DNA of 64,000 bases from Amphiduros pacificus (Eukaryota > Annelida > Polychaeta > Phyllodocida > Hesionidae): positions 6,756,605-6,820,604 of the forward strand of contig OX439004.1 in the NCBI GenBank assembly GCA_949316495.1, in the 5' to 3' direction. Shown here one piece after another: positions 1 to 13,965 of this stretch. A program made the translations under genes and the position numbers. The notes under the pieces were generated by a model that made no database searches, was not told the DNA's origin, and saw only the letters and a list, made by a program, of their open reading frames with translations. How positions within the stretch are numbered: position 1 is the stretch's first letter; each line of letters begins with the position of its first letter.

Positions 1-88
1 TCAGATGTCCTACATGCTTCAGGGCCATTCATATGATATTTCTGTTGCGTACATCAGATGTCCTACATGCTTCAGGGCTGTTCTCACA
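1..88. repeat. 53-bp direct repeat at the window edge
   Basis: The phrase beginning TCAGATGTCCTACATGCTTC occurs at 1 and again at 54, so the period is 53 bp. Only about one and a half copies are visible, so this may be the end of a longer array outside the window. Confidence 0.6.
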
Positions 89-1951
89 CTATGGATGCTC
101 CTGATGACTTCCATTAAGGCTTGCACTTAATGGAAGTCATGACTGACTGCAGTCAAGGTCAACAGAGGTGACCAAGGTCAAGTGCCCAGTAGCAGTATAA
201 TCTGGTAAAATATCCGTCCCTCATCCGTGATGACAAACCAGGGATTTCTCCGGATGTTCAGCTATCTAAGGCCTCATACAACAAGGCAGATTGTCTCTCT
301 TCTTAAATAGTAATTCAAAAATTGGCAAATTAGGGCAGTCTGTAATGAACAAATATATTTTATCATTTTAACTCATGGTTAATATGAAATAATTGTCTTT
401 TTGGTTTTTAATGGCAGCATCTTTACTGAATACAATATTTGTCAGATCTGGCTACTTTGGCTGTTTTATTTGGATGTGGAATCTCTAGTTGATCCAAAAT
501 AGGTTACATTTTAGAACATATTTATCATATGAATTCCAAGAAGGCCTCAACTCACTGTAACAGTTAGAATGATGGCTACGTTGAGAGGCAGAAGAAAAAT
601 AGACAGCAAGAAAAGTGCAATATTTACCCCAGCTGCCCTCAGACCCCTGATGTGATTATAAGCACTCATCAGACCAGGACTCTGCATTGCTGCATGCAAT
701 GATATTGATTAAGGATCAATAGTTTTTGAGACAGTGGGCAAGAATCAGCGGGCGGCAGTATTGTGCTGTCGTGGAGCGTGCAGAGCTTGTTGCTCTCATC
801 CCACCAAGCCACCCAATTACACACAGGTTGTATGGTGCAAGTCACATGGCCTGAGCCGCAAACTGTTAGAGGGGACATCAGTCCCCCATAAACTCACTCA
901 ATTGTGCATCTTTATTGGGGATATTTGTTGAATTTTGGTGAGAGTCAATCCTACAGTCATCAAAATCATCCTGGTATTAGGGAAAAAGGGTAGCCGATAA
1001 CCGGCCAATTTCGCTCATGAGATAGGGGACCTTGGGGAGGCATGACAACCCTGTATCAAGGAAAGTGTCCATCAGAATGTTGTATCTCACTGACACAGGC
1101 ATGCTGATCTGTGTCTCAAGGAAGTGTGACCTCCTCAAATTGAGGATTTGACTTGAGAGCCTTTTAGTGTGAAGTGCTGTCAGCGTGGACTTAACAGGAC
1201 ATAAAATCTCTTGTGTGTCCCTTAGAACAAAGACGAGAAGTAAGCTCTTGCGCATGTATGCAACACACACTCGTCCACAAAACCTGCTTTTCCTCAGCTA
1301 TTTATATGAAAGACAAAAGCCCAATTCAAGGCAAATTGTTACCCCATGTTGCTCCTTCTAATGCAACTCGTAAACCAAGATGGAAACAAAGAAAACTAAT
1401 TTATATTTTTTCTGCCGCCATCTTAACATTTGCTTCTTTGAACTCGTGAAATTGTGATGCAACACTGGTGCAGATCCAAAAGCAGGTCATAAGATTACAA
1501 AATAGAGTTTTTGAAGCCAATTGTATTTTGGTTGAAGTCGTATTTGTTACTGCACAGCAACTGTACAACCAATTTTGTTTGGAGTCTGCCTTCGCTCACA
1601 AGCGTCTGGTCTGCAGGGGGCGCTGTACAGACTGGCGTGGGACAGGACCACATCATATTTGCTTTGGGGGTGTCTCAGGGGTATTAAATATTATACACCC
1701 CATTGTTGTGTGCATATAAGTCAGGAGGGGAGTTTTCCAGAACAATTCAACTCCTAGTGACATGGTATAAATATAATATAGAAGAGATCTCAAGTGAAAT
1801 GTGAAGCCTCAAATGAGTTGAGTGGGGTGGAAAGTGATGGCTGAGAGGGCTGCTTGGAATGGATCTCATTTTGATATGGGAATCATATGACAGAGGCAAT
1901 TATGGACATAGAAAATGACAAAATATATTTCTTCTATGATAAAAACATCAG

Positions 1952-1954
<3 letters not shown>

Positions 1955-1991
<37 letters not shown>
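1955..1991. repeat. (AT)n microsatellite
   Basis: An uninterrupted run of alternating A and T about 36 bp long, followed by a CA-rich stretch. Confidence 0.9.
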
Positions 1992-1992
<1 letters not shown>

Positions 1993-2784
1993 TTACATAC
2001 ACACAAACACACATGTATATATGTATATATTTTATGCTTGAGGTCATGAGAATAATTTGTTGTGTATGTAATATCTGATGAGAAGTTTATCTGATGTGAG
2101 AGTTTGGTCCATAAAAGGAATGAGTACCTGAACATTGTGCTGGATTTATTTCTGCTTATGGTACCCTCTTATTGTGTCAGTTTGGGGTGACTAGCTGTGA
2201 TTCTGAGGGCCTGGTCCTCACATCCTCTGCCACCAGATGGAGCCTGTGTATCATTGGAGCGGGAGATACGAGCTCCGTGGCTCAATGGAACAATTTCCAC
2301 CCAACTGTCAGAAGGTCCCAGTGGGAGATGAGGCACAGCCAGGCCTACCATAAATATGAAATAGAAATGCCACCTCGACTCAAGAACCAACGTGGGGTTG
2401 ATTTGAAACTGTCCAGTTTTGGTTGGAGAGCTCATTGGTCCATTTAGGTAAAGGCATCTGGACTATCTCATGCTCACAGAGGTCAGAGTAAATCAAGTTA
2501 GGAGTGACCCCCCTGGGAGGCCGAGACCCTCGTTGTTAGCCAATGGTACACGCCCTTACAAACACACAGGCACCATGAGTGGGGTAACTCTGTCGCATTG
2601 GACCAGACTAAACTGATTTTCAGATTTGTTAATTTACTTGACGCATCAAGTCTGTCCAGACATAAACCCTTGTGTGAAATTTACACACGTCCACGTGATA
2701 TCAAAGTTGCCCCGGTGGTCAATTTCATGAGCTCAACTCACCAGACCAACAATAGAAATGTGTTTCTGCTTTTTGACCGGCCCC

Positions 2785-2885
2785 TGTTTACACAGTTTGT
2801 AGAGCATTGATTCTGTGCCTTACTGGGTTATATACAGTAAGTGGAGAACAGGAGGTGGTGGGTTCAACTCCTACAGCCAGACGTG
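2785..2885 (+). mobile_element. Possible tRNA-derived SINE fragment
   Basis: A box A-like stretch (CAGTTTGTAGAGCA, from 2793) is followed about 60 bp later by a good box B (GGTTCAACTCC, 2861-2871) in the context GTGGTGGGTTCAACTCC, as in the T arm of a tRNA. The spacing suits an internal RNA polymerase III promoter with an insertion. No cloverleaf closes and no 3' tail is visible, so this is a decayed SINE or tRNA pseudogene at best. Confidence 0.35.
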
Positions 2886-3761
2886 GTGATTTTAGCACTA
2901 GTCAAATTGCTGGAAAGTTGACCTGATATGACCATGGTGCTGAAAAGGTCACACAAACACCTCTTAATATCATTTTGAGACAACTTGTACTCGTGGTGAG
3001 TTTCCAGTACTAATGAAATCGCATTTATATTGATTCCTTGGATGGGATTTTCTTCAAGATAACAATATTTGCACTTTCATATTTATCATGAATTATTTTT
3101 ATCATGTGTGAGATGTGTGCTCAATTTTTTTTCCGATTACATGATATTAAGTTTAGATTAAAAACTGATAATGCCTTAAGAAATATTCACCAAACAGAGC
3201 TGTTAAGGTCCTTGTGAATTAAGTCACTAAGAATGATTAAAGTGTGAAATAAAAATGAGAGCATTTCAGATTGTGTATTGCAGACATAATGGTGTATTGA
3301 ATGTTATTGTGCCATCAATCATTTTCATGCATCCGTCCATAGATTTTGCTTAAAACTCGCAAATTTGGATAAATGTTGAGTGTTGGTGCAAATTACAGTA
3401 CAAGGCTTGCTTAATTGCCGTTATTGTACCATCTATCATCGGTGCTCTAAATAATCATCTGTCATATGATGTAAAGCCAATGATTTCATTCATATGATTT
3501 TGCATATATTTATGACAATCAATGTTATGCATTTAAAAGTTTTTTTAAAAGAGGTTTGAATTTTATTGCAAAAAAAGAATGACTTCTATGTTTCTGTTAC
3601 TTTCAAACTAATTTCTTTTCTTTATAAAGAAAAAAATGGGTCAAACAAAATTACAAATGAGACATTTTGACAAGGAGGGCTTTGTTAAAAGTGAAAATCA
3701 ACAAAAGTTGGAGTCTTTAATCAAGTCAGAAACAAGGTCACTGTCAAGCTACTCAAATATC

Positions 3762-3975
3762 TAATAACCCCCAAGTGCTAGATGGCTTAATACAATAACC
3801 CCCAAATACTCGATTATTTAATATAGTAACCCCCAAATATTAGATTGTTTAATATAATAACCCACAAATACTAGATTGCTAAACATAATAACCCCCAAAT
3901 ACTAGATTGCTTAATATAATAACCCCCAAATACAGGAATATAAAAGATAATTCCCCCAAATAAAGGAATGCATAA
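3762..3975. repeat. 36-bp minisatellite, about 5-6 copies
   Basis: Units begin ATAACCCCCAAATACTAGAT and continue into an A/T-rich half (GCTTAATAT). Copies diverge towards the 3' end. Confidence 0.8.
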
Positions 3976-5451
3976 ATAATGACCCTATAATACAGCATAG
4001 TATGTGCTATGGTAGAGACAATTTGCTGACAATAGATCAAGGCAGTGTGTGCTTGATGTCTGGTGTGAGACTTGATACTTCAAACATTCATAGGCAAGTA
4101 TATCTGGAATCAGATTACAGGTAGTCGTCTATTGTGCTGTGATCAATGTTTGATGCCGTGTCCCCGTATGATGTGATGGAGACTAACATTATTTGAGACA
4201 CATTAATCAAGAGGACTTTCTGCTTCTGAACACTTATAAACTGCAATGTTTTATGAGGTAATGACAGACTGCGCTCCATAATCACTCCACTTCTTGGCCA
4301 ATTACCACGTTCCTTTGTTGCCTCCAAGAGAAAGTGATATTTGCTGTCAAACATTTTGAAGTTTGGAAGAAACAAATACAATCAGGAAAAAGATTCTTGG
4401 AATAAGGTGAAATAATAATGTACAAGGGGAAAGAAATGCTTAGAAAATTTTGGAAGGCTCAGGAAAGTTTATTTGTAATAATTCTCCTGATTAAATAAAT
4501 CATCTCACTTTAAATTTTGGGACTGTTTCAACAGGTGATTAGACAATAATTGTAAAGGTACCTTGGCATCTTCTCATGGCCTTGGTTTTCTTGCCTGAGC
4601 AATGCTTTGAGATTAACGACAGTATCTAATAACCGTCCAAGTAAATGACCACAGAGTAGTAACTGGAAAGTAGGATTGCTTTGGCTATCACTTACACCCC
4701 CAAAAAATAAAAGAAGCTTGTTTCCCATGCCCCTACCTGCCCTAGTTCAAAGCAGCTACCTTAAAGTTGTTTTGGATTTTCATAGTGAAAAGATATATGC
4801 TCAATTATAATTTCATTTATATCAATATAACTAAGTATATTTGATCACTTTTAACAAAAAATAATAAAATCAAGCAAAATTAAAAATCTACCCCCTGTTC
4901 TATTTTTTCAGGGCATCAGAAACAAGTTTGTTACTTTGTTTTGGCCTTATGAGAGGAGCTACCAGGAAGTGGTGGTTATGTATCTCGCCGTGGATCATGG
5001 TTTGGTCTGCCTGGTCATACAGCAACTATATCACTGTGTCCTGGGGACCATGTGTCAATTTTGTCTGTAGTTTACCTCCCACTGAGCTTATAAAACTGCC
5101 TCTTTTGATCAGAAAAATATAAAATTTACACAAATTAGATTCCAGGATTTTTGTCAGATGTTCAAATGAGTAAATTTATAATCATTTTCGGAGGCTGTGA
5201 TACAGACTGGGCGACTTGCTCCCTCTGTCAGGAAAATTGCATTACTCTCTGAATCCACAAACAATTTGTGAAGTGGCAAGACCAGATCGGCGTAATGTGA
5301 ATCGCTGATTATTTTTCCCAATATTCTTTGCGAGAGTCACCCAAAGGGGGCCATACAGGTGTAAGGCTAACCATTGTTGACATAATGTGATTTGACAGAT
5401 GGTGAAATGTAAAGATGGGTAATGGCTTCCTATTATGGACTCAGCATTTAT

Positions 5452-6312
5452 AGGGGTATGATGGGAGATGGCTGCAGATGGAGGGGTGTGATGGGAGATG
5501 GCTGCAGATGGAGGGGTATGATGGGGGCTGGCTGCAGATGGAGGGGTGTGATGGGAGAGGGCTGCAGATGGAGGGGTGTGATGGGAGAGGGCTGCAGATG
5601 GAGGGGTATGATGGGGGCTGGCTGCAGATGGAGGGGTATGATGGGGGCCGGCTGCAGATGGAGGGGTATGATGGGAGATGGCCGCATACAGAGGGGTGTG
5701 ATGGGGGCTGGCTGCAGATGGAGGGGTGTGATGGAGATGGTTGCAGATGGAGGGGTATGATGGGGGCTGGCTGCAGATGGAGGGGTATGATGGGGGCTGA
5801 GCAGTGTGTGGGGTATGATGGGGACTGGCTGCAGATGGAGGGGTATGACAGGGGCTGGCTGCAGATGGAGGGGTATGATGAGGGCTGGTTGCAGATGGAG
5901 GGGTATGATGGGGGTGGCTGCAGATGGAGGGGTGTGATGGAGATGGTTGCAGATGGAGGGGTATGACAGGTGCCGGCTGCAGATGGAGGGGTATGATGGG
6001 GGCCGGCTGCAGATGGTGGGGTATGATGGGGACTGGCTGCAGATGGAGGGGTATGACAGGGGCTGGCTGCAGATGGAGGGGTATGATGAGGGCTGGTTGC
6101 AGATGGAGGGGTATGATGGGGGTGGCTGCAGATGGAGGGGTATGATGGGGGCTGGCTGCAGATGGAGGGGTATGATGGGGGCTGGCTGCAGACAGAGGGG
6201 TATGATGGGGGCTGAGCAATGTGTGGGATAGAGGGGTATGATGGGGGCTGAGCAATGCGTAGGATAGAGGGGTATGATGGGGGCTGAGCAGTGCGTGGGA
6301 TAGAGGGGATAT
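5452..6312. repeat. 30-bp G-rich minisatellite, about 28 copies
   Basis: The unit reads GGGGTATGATGGGGGCTGGC followed by TGCAGATGGA. Because 30 is a multiple of three, both strands give long open frames of 10-residue repeats (366 residues on the minus strand). They have no unique sequence and I do not regard them as genes. The last three or four units switch to a variant containing TGAGCAATG. G runs lie on the strand that is the STX6 sense strand. Confidence 0.93.
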
Positions 6313-7237
6313 GACGGATACTAAATGTATTGTGACTGACACTCGAGTACCCTGATCTTTTCTAGGCTCACGTCAATTCATTCTTCTCTCAGCACTTCCC
6401 TATTGCTCAGCCTCAGGCAAGTCCTAATTGAACGTTAGATTTTACCGGGATAGTGGCGGGTGATAGGGGCACGTTATGAATCGGCATTCCACGTGAGAGG
6501 ACTAGAGAGCCTGTGTGAGTGACTCTGTCATGCGGCCCATCAGCATGTGAAGCAGCCAGTGTCTCATCCAGAGAGCAGAGCAGAGGTAACAGGCAACTTG
6601 GAGTGGGGTGAATCTCAAGAGTGACGCTACATGATTGAAACACAGAGGCCATGGATGTCAGCTCGGGGGAAGCTTTGATATCTCACACGGCGCTGTATTT
6701 TGGTCCACGTATGAGGTGACGACTTGGCCTTTGATGGTCAGATGTGTGTGACAGGTCTGCGGGGCTAGCTGCCGGAGATACAGACACGTACCCCGCATAC
6801 ATGTGATGCTAGGAAGCTTTATCATAGCACACAGCTCTAGCCGCTACTTCACTATATATTGGATTTCCTCGTATCTCCCCTCTAATAAGCTCTCTATGTG
6901 CTGACAAAACATCTGAAAAATACATCTTTTTCTGAACCAAATTGGATTTTACCTTTTTCCATGGATATGCATCATATAAGCGCGCTCCGCGACAAAGTTT
7001 TGTGGCAGCAGCACAGATAGAGACCAAACGGAGCTGTCGTTTGTTGTGTTATGTAGCCAATAGCCAGGGCTTTGTTGCTCCATAAAAACAAGCCATTAAA
7101 AGCGGGGCTAATGATGAAATCAAAGTAGACTGGGTTGGGTTTTGGAGCAGAAGGAGTACGTACATCGAGGCCTTATATTGTGTTTATCTGTGAATGCCAT
7201 CATGACTCAGTCTGTGTATGTGTTTGATGAATTGCAG

Positions 7238-7303
7238 GATATGAAGGAGCATATGTCCAGTCCTCAGACCAGGAACCGCGAGGACGTCAAACAGCAAAGA
7301 CAG
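7238..7303 (+). CDS. STX6: Syntaxin-6 exon: linker region
   Basis: This 66-nt, phase 0-0 exon encodes 22 residues starting DMKEHMSSPQTRNRED. It matches the human STX6 segment starting DMKDQMS, which links the N-terminal three-helix (Habc-like) domain to the SNARE motif. It is bounded by an acceptor ending TTGCAG and a donor GTAAAC. Syntaxin-6 is a tail-anchored Qc SNARE of the trans-Golgi network and endosomes. The exon's order and phase relative to the four downstream exons support the assignment. Earlier exons are outside the window, so the protein start cannot be given. Confidence 0.85.
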
Positions 7304-9350
7304 GTAAACTTACCTCTCATTCTCCATCAAACCTTATAGCCTAGTGCATGAAACCTAAAAAAAATTATTACTTGTCAAATATACATGTTCGTGTGGTGAG
7401 GTGATATCAGGTTGGAAATAATAGGTGGTAAAGGTGTGTCAGAAGATGGAGATGATTTAATGGCAATTAAGTATTCTATTCCATTAATATTAATATCATC
7501 AGTATCATCAGATTATTGTATTTCGTGTCATTGACGTTTGACAAGTTTTAATTATTAATGGTAATGATTGGTGCAAACATGAAGTACACTGTACATCTAT
7601 TGGTGATTCTTTTGACATTAATTTTACTTTTATTTATGTCTTGTTGCACAATGATAGACTGCACTCTCCTGTTCACTCTAAGTCCATTTCTATGCAGGAA
7701 TTAAGCTTAAAACTTTACAGCTTCATACAAACATTTCACCATTTTTGCTAATGGATTTCAATCATTGAAACCAGAAATTTTATAAATCAATTTGGCAATG
7801 AGGACATCGTATACATTGTAAAATCCTATTTTCAGCAGTTTCAATTTAATTGTCATTCCTCAAAAATAGAGGAGAATAATAAAAAAAGTCACAAATAAAT
7901 GATCAGGCGCGCAATGATTCATTCAGTTGCATAGTAGTAGAAAGGCTTAGCAAAATTGATTCAGAGTCTCAAATAAATCAAAGTATTAAAATAACGAAGG
8001 AATAAGAGCGCTGATAATGGGCTGGTATGATCCTCATTTTTATGATATTTTTCATCAAGTTCTATCTGGAATTCTTGCATCATCCATCTTTATAAATACT
8101 AATTATCTATAAGGCTACTGGGGTCTGTAATAAGTGAAAATTATTACAATATCTGTGTGAAAATAGGTATAATTTTTATGATTTTCATCAGGACATTTAA
8201 GGGATGTTGCTAAGAGGAAATAGTAAATGGAAACAAAAATGTTTCATTCGGATCGTCGAAAATTATTACTTTTGGAACTGTTTGAATTACCAGCCTTGAA
8301 TGTTGCATTAAAAAATACCAGCTAACATTACACAAAAATGGAGTACTTAAAAATCGCGCAAAATGGTATTAATTAAATGCCACACATGATGGTAATAGTT
8401 GAATGGCAGACAAAAATGAATGAGCTGAATGCGTCAGTATTGTGACACACTGAGGTATGTATCACTGTAAAACACAGAAAGATGGATCAGATTTCTCTTA
8501 CAACATGCAATATCGGATGCAAATATTACAGGTGCAAAGTGCACATAAATAAGCTAATTACACATAAATAAAGTTTTTAGAAGTTGAGAGAAAGTGCAGT
8601 ATATGAAGCGTTTGAGAGTTGTATGTTGTATGCAGTGCTAAGGTTTTACAAGTGTCATGCAGATAATAGGATTCACCGACTATGGTGATGGAGATGCACA
8701 GAGAATGCTGAGTGTCCAACCAGCAGTGGTCAGCACTCCGTATTTAATGCCTCACATCCCCTCACTTTATCAGTGCAATAGTTCTTTGATGGAGAAGATT
8801 TGTCATGCACGGTGTAATCAAGATTGATACGGACAACAGTGTAAGGTCATAAAGGTCAAGAACCAAGGAAGTGTAAGTTTGTCACATGACAGTCATGTGA
8901 CAGTTGGCAGAGTGGGAAACTGGCTGAGCAAATGGAAATGGACCACCTCATGCAATAGTGTTTACCAGTGGCGGGGAGAGGGAGCGGGTATGATTGATAT
9001 TGGCCCGGCTCCGGCCTACCTTCCTGGGAGTTGCCTAAATCAGACTACGTTTGCTCTGGTTTGGGACAATTGCTCGGACTCAAGCACTACCAGAATTCCA
9101 ATACGGCCGCCTCTGAGAAAGCCACTAAATATGTTTCCATTGATGTCTCAGAAAACCGGGCTCAGAACTTGGCGGTGTCTGACAGGCTGCATCATGCTAG
9201 CTTTATTCTCATAGCCCAAACTCTCCTATTTGTTCTCCACAACCCATTTAATTCATTTTTGTCATGGAAGAGAAAAATGAACAATAGATACATTTTCTAA
9301 TTCATTTCATGAAGATATTGTTAACTTGCTTCTCTGCCTATTATAATTTT

Positions 9351-9836
9351 GGTTGTGCCACACATTGTTTCAGTGATTTGACCGGGGTACATATTGTCTC
9401 AGTGATTTGACCGTGATACATATTGTCTCAGTGATTTGACCGTGGCACGTATTGTCTTAATGATTTGACCGTGGCACATATTGTCTTAATGATTTGAACG
9501 TGGCACATATTGTCTTAATGATTTGATAGTGGCACATATTGTCTTAATGATTTGACCATGGCACATATTGTCTTGGTCATTTGACCGTGGCACATATTGT
9601 TTTGGTCATTTGACTGTGGTACATATTGTCTTAATGATTTGATAGTGGCACATATTGCCTTAGTGATTCGACCGTGGCACATATTGCCTTAGTGATTCGA
9701 CCGTGGCACATATTGTCTTAGTAATTTGACCTTGGCACATATTGTCTTAATGATTTGACCTGGGCACATATTGTCTTAATGACTTGACCATGGCACATAT
9801 TTTCTCAGTGATTTGACCGTGGTACATATTGTTGCA
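9351..9836. repeat. 29-bp minisatellite, about 17 copies
   Basis: The unit reads GTGGCACATATTGTCTTAAT then GATTTGACC. Single-base variants are scattered, and the sense-strand TTTGACC half is the best conserved part. Confidence 0.88.
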
Positions 9837-10539
9837 CTGTTTTAATGCATCTTAGCTTCATAATAGATCTGACTATTGAGAGAAATGGATGATCTATTGA
9901 CAACATGAAAGCCCACGATTTCCTGCGAGATTAGAATTTGAAGATGTAATACAGCCATTATTGGTATTTTGATGGATATGGTTTGTTACAGAGCACACAG
10001 AAAAAGTGCAGACCCGAAATTGGTTTGTAATTTATCCACGAAAAATGCGAATTCATAAATGGTAGAATTTGAAGCTTGATTGTAATGCTGTCATTCTTAG
10101 CGACAATCATGGCCCCCAATTGAAACGTAAAGCTCATTGTCAACTGTAAATAGGGAGAGAAAATATGCTTCATGCAATTATACGAGCAGTGTATTTTTTC
10201 TTCTTATTGTTCCGCCTGCTGTCAGTATGCTGACTCTGTACACCACCATACATAGTACAGACAGGACCAGGAACTGTCCTCCATTCAACATGCTGTCTGG
10301 AAAGTTTTATATAAAGTTATTAAAAACAGACAGGCATTAACTGCTTATATAAAGGTACTGTAAACTCTTTGGTTTGATTTAAAAAGTCTCCTCTGATAAG
10401 CAATGTAATATTTTTTGTTGTTTTACAACTGGTTCTGCTCTGTTCCTGGTACAGTGTCTCTGGAAAAGAATTGAAGGATATATTTTTTGCTGGGCATGGA
10501 TTCTGAGATGATTCTTAGACTACTTGAAATGTACAGATG

Positions 10540-10684
10540 AGAGTGGTGCTTCCATATCGGGAGTGGTGCTTCCGTATCGGGAGTGATGCTTCCATATCGG
10601 AGTGATGCTTCCGTATTGGGAGTGATGCTTCCATATCGGGAGTGGTGCTTCCATATCGGGAGTGGTGCTTCCGTCGGGAGTGAA
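10540..10684. repeat. 20-bp minisatellite, about 7 copies
   Basis: The unit GAGTGGTGCTTCCATATCGG recurs head to tail with alternations GTG/ATG and CAT/CGT. One unit is 19 bp and the last full one is 18 bp. Confidence 0.88.
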
Positions 10685-12024
10685 AAGTTGCCTTAGAAAC
10701 ATTCTTGTATTGTTATTTAAATAAAATGGAAGCATTTGATGTTGCCTGGTTTGGCCCTGAAAAAAACAAGATTTTAAAAGTGTTTGTGAGGATTTGTTCT
10801 AAAATAAAGATTTTCTGGTGGATATAAATTGTGTGCTGCTTTAAACACATTACTCTTACAGCCATGAAACGTACTTGAATGCCTTTAAACTGTTTTATTC
10901 ATTGTCTTGCTTAAATCTCAGGTGGAATGAAATCGTAGACAATGAGTAGAAGAAGAATAAACATGATAAAGAGGAGTGCTTTGTGAGGGAAGTCATAAAG
11001 AGAAACAATTGTCCCGGAAATTAGTGAAATATTCATCGTGGTGTCCTCCCGTCTCAGAGAACATCCTTTCCCTGCAGGGCATTTCCCTTTAAAGTTGAAA
11101 GTTCAAAGTCAAACAAATACAAGTAATTTGCCTCTTTTTTCCTTTGATGGAGGGTCATTTCCCAGGTTGGAGACATGAAAGTTAAGTCTGAGGGAGTCTT
11201 AGATGATATGCTCACGGCCAGATTGGCTCTGGCATTTCTTGTCTTCATATTTGGTAGCTCAGATACTAACCCTTGATTCCATGGGTAAATTAGGGGAAAA
11301 TGGTGAATATAGTCCTGACAATATAATAGTATAAATGTCCTCAGTTCAGAACCTCAGCAAAGTTTCTGCAATAAGTAATGTATAGCACTAATAAGGAGGA
11401 AACAGAAAAGTTCATATTGTGGACCTTTTGGTTTTAACACAATTTTGCCTATTTGACATTTGTGCAAATCGCAAAAAGGCTGTGTTCACATATAAATTGA
11501 AATCAGGTGATAAGTATCAGAAGGTCTTTATTCTTACTCTCACCAGAGCACATTAAGTTTGAAACAATTAGACTTATAGAGATATCTTTATTTTTATTAG
11601 TATTTGTAAACTATCTGTATATTTATGCGATTGTTTAAGTGTGATGATGATGTAGGCTTTTGTAATCTGAGAGAGAAGTCAGAATAGGAGGCTTGTAGAA
11701 GGGGACACTACATGTGGTAGCAATAACACCGTGACAAGCTTGTCACTCTCGCGTCACACTCGCTCCACATAATACTTCATTTACTGCCCATAAGCACACG
11801 CTTTAGGACAAATAAAATGCTCAGTTTTTGATGTTGTGTCAAGACGGTGGTCAGGCCTGTCATTGTTACATCTATAGCAGCAGTGTAAGTGATCTATGCT
11901 GTCAGACCATTCGCCATCCATACAGGTCGGGCTCTGAACGTGTGATCATTGCATTGCCCGTATTCCTCACCAGTTTCAGACTAGGAGAGATGGTTGTATG
12001 CCTATGAATGTGTGAGTGCATGAA

Positions 12025-12440
12025 TAACATTTAACCAATACCTTTATATGTAACAATCAACCAATACTTTATATGTGACAATCAAACAATACCTTTTTGT
12101 GAAACAATCAACCAATACCTTTTTGTGTAACAATCAACCAATACCTTTTTGTGTAACAATCAAACAATACCTTTTTGTGAAACAATCAACCAATACCTTT
12201 TTGTGTAAAAATCAACCCTTACCTTTTTGTGTAACAATAAATCAATACCTTTTTGTGTAACATTCAACTTATACCTTTTTGTGTAACTTTCAACTAATAC
12301 CTTTTTGTGCGACATTCAGCTGATACCTTTTTGTGTAATATTCAACTAATACCTTTTTGTGCGACATTCAGCTTATACCTTTTTGTGTGACATTCAAACT
12401 TTCTTTTATAGCATTTAACTAATACCTTTTTGGGTTTGCA
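12025..12440. repeat. 26-bp minisatellite, about 16 copies
   Basis: The unit reads AACAATCAACCAATACCTTT then TTGTGT. Later copies drift to CATTCAACTAATACC and the array decays at its 3' end. Confidence 0.88.
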
Positions 12441-13792
12441 ATCTTTTGTATGACATTTAACATTGAGCTCTCACCATTATGGTAACAGTAATTATCTGCA
12501 CTGAAATGAGGATAGCATTTTGTACTGTCTGCGATATAAGTATAATTCTCTACTGTGACAGGGCAGTCCATCCATTGTTATAACTGGCCATTGACTTTCC
12601 ATTTAGACGTGAATGATGCAGTTTGAAACTTTTCTGCTGTTGAGATTAGAATTCCTGAGAGCGGCAGTGGTAATGGTTCCTTCAGTCATTAACCATGATG
12701 AATTCCCTTCCTGGGAAGGAAAATGTTAACTTTGTACACCAGGCAGATGCGTGGGAAATTGGCCAACATTTCAGCCCAAGTCTTATGCCAATTATAGACC
12801 TCATTTTGAAAATATATATTATGAAATATTTCAGAGAGAAAATAATGTTTCAGTGATTGATATCATTTTATGTGGAGCACCATGCTGGAATTTGGTAGGT
12901 AATAGGTGTTCAACAAGAATCAGAAAATATTGGATGTTTTTTAATGGCTTGGTGGGCAGGTATGGACCACTAATAGAGCAAAGCGGGTCGGATACTCACA
13001 GGAGAACGGACCAGCTGCTAAAACGGCACCAAGAATTCAGCAGGTGATTGCTTAACGAGGGTTTGATGTAAGGATACACATGTCTGGACAGGAGAGTGAG
13101 GTGGTTGGCGCATCACACCCTGTGTCTGATGTATCACTGCCTTCAGTGCAAGTTAGTGCAACAGGAAGTGACATCGCAGCCATATTTGAGAAACTCATAC
13201 ACCTTATACATATCACTCTTTTAAAGGAATTTATATAGAGAATAAATAGAGTTCAGTCGCAGCATTTCACAGTGTATTTAGCTATTGGTGACATTGCTTT
13301 GTATTCTCAAAGCTGCACTCAGCTGGAATTTAGTGATCGTCCTATTTTAGTATTAATGTTCAGATGTTGATGTCTCAGAACAAATGAATTGAGATCAAAC
13401 ACAGATATTTGAGTGAGTTGAAGGAATTATGACACCCGTGGCAGCCGGGTTGTTAATGCACCCTTGTTTTAGGATTATGTCAAGATTTACACAGCAGACC
13501 AGTGATTTAATGGCCTCAGAATCCCCGATCATGGTGGGAATTTGTTACACGAGCTCAGAGGGCAGAGTGCTTAGCTCTATGGACTGGCAGCCTAGTGCTT
13601 GATTCTGGCCGTCAGCTCGTATATAAGACTGGCCGACGCACCCCGGGGGCCGCGTAATTCTCATATTGTGGAGTTGTCTTACACTCTTGACAAGTCACTT
13701 TGTTACTTTTGATTTTATGATGAATGAATATGTGTGGTATTTGTGAAGTGCACATATTATAGTCTATTGCAGGAAATTTGAATCCTATCAGT

Positions 13793-13965
13793 GACCCATA
13801 ATGAAAATGACCCGCAGTAAAAATGACCCGTAGTAATAATGACCCATTATGATATTGACTTGTGGTGATAATGACCCAAAGTGATCTATAAGGATAATGT
13901 CAAATGACCCATAGTGATAATGACCCACAGTGATGATGACCCATAATGACCCATAGTAATAATAT
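13793..13965. repeat. Short degenerate tandem repeat (15-18 bp)
   Basis: About ten copies of a unit like AATGACCCATAGTGAT, varying in length and sequence. Confidence 0.7.

Larger units (their letters stand above)
89..7237 (+). other. STX6: STX6 intron, upstream part
   Basis: This stretch precedes the first visible STX6 exon and ends in a pyrimidine-poor but valid acceptor (TTGCAG before 7238). I looked for the preceding syntaxin-6 exon, which in vertebrates encodes the Habc-linker region ending in a run like RQVVR, and found no convincing match, so it probably lies upstream. Apart from the repeats listed separately (AT microsatellite, SINE-like fragment, 36-bp and 30-bp minisatellites) I see only A/T-rich unique sequence with no long conserved reading frame. 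Confidence 0.6.

Noticed and set aside
5242-6342. A 366-residue minus-strand proline/histidine-rich frame
   Set aside because: It results from the 30-bp minisatellite. Period and frame length agree and no domain is present.
1-7237. The missing upstream STX6 exon
   Set aside because: I looked for the exon preceding DMKEHM and found no stretch with the expected helix sequence and splice sites. It is probably upstream of the window.
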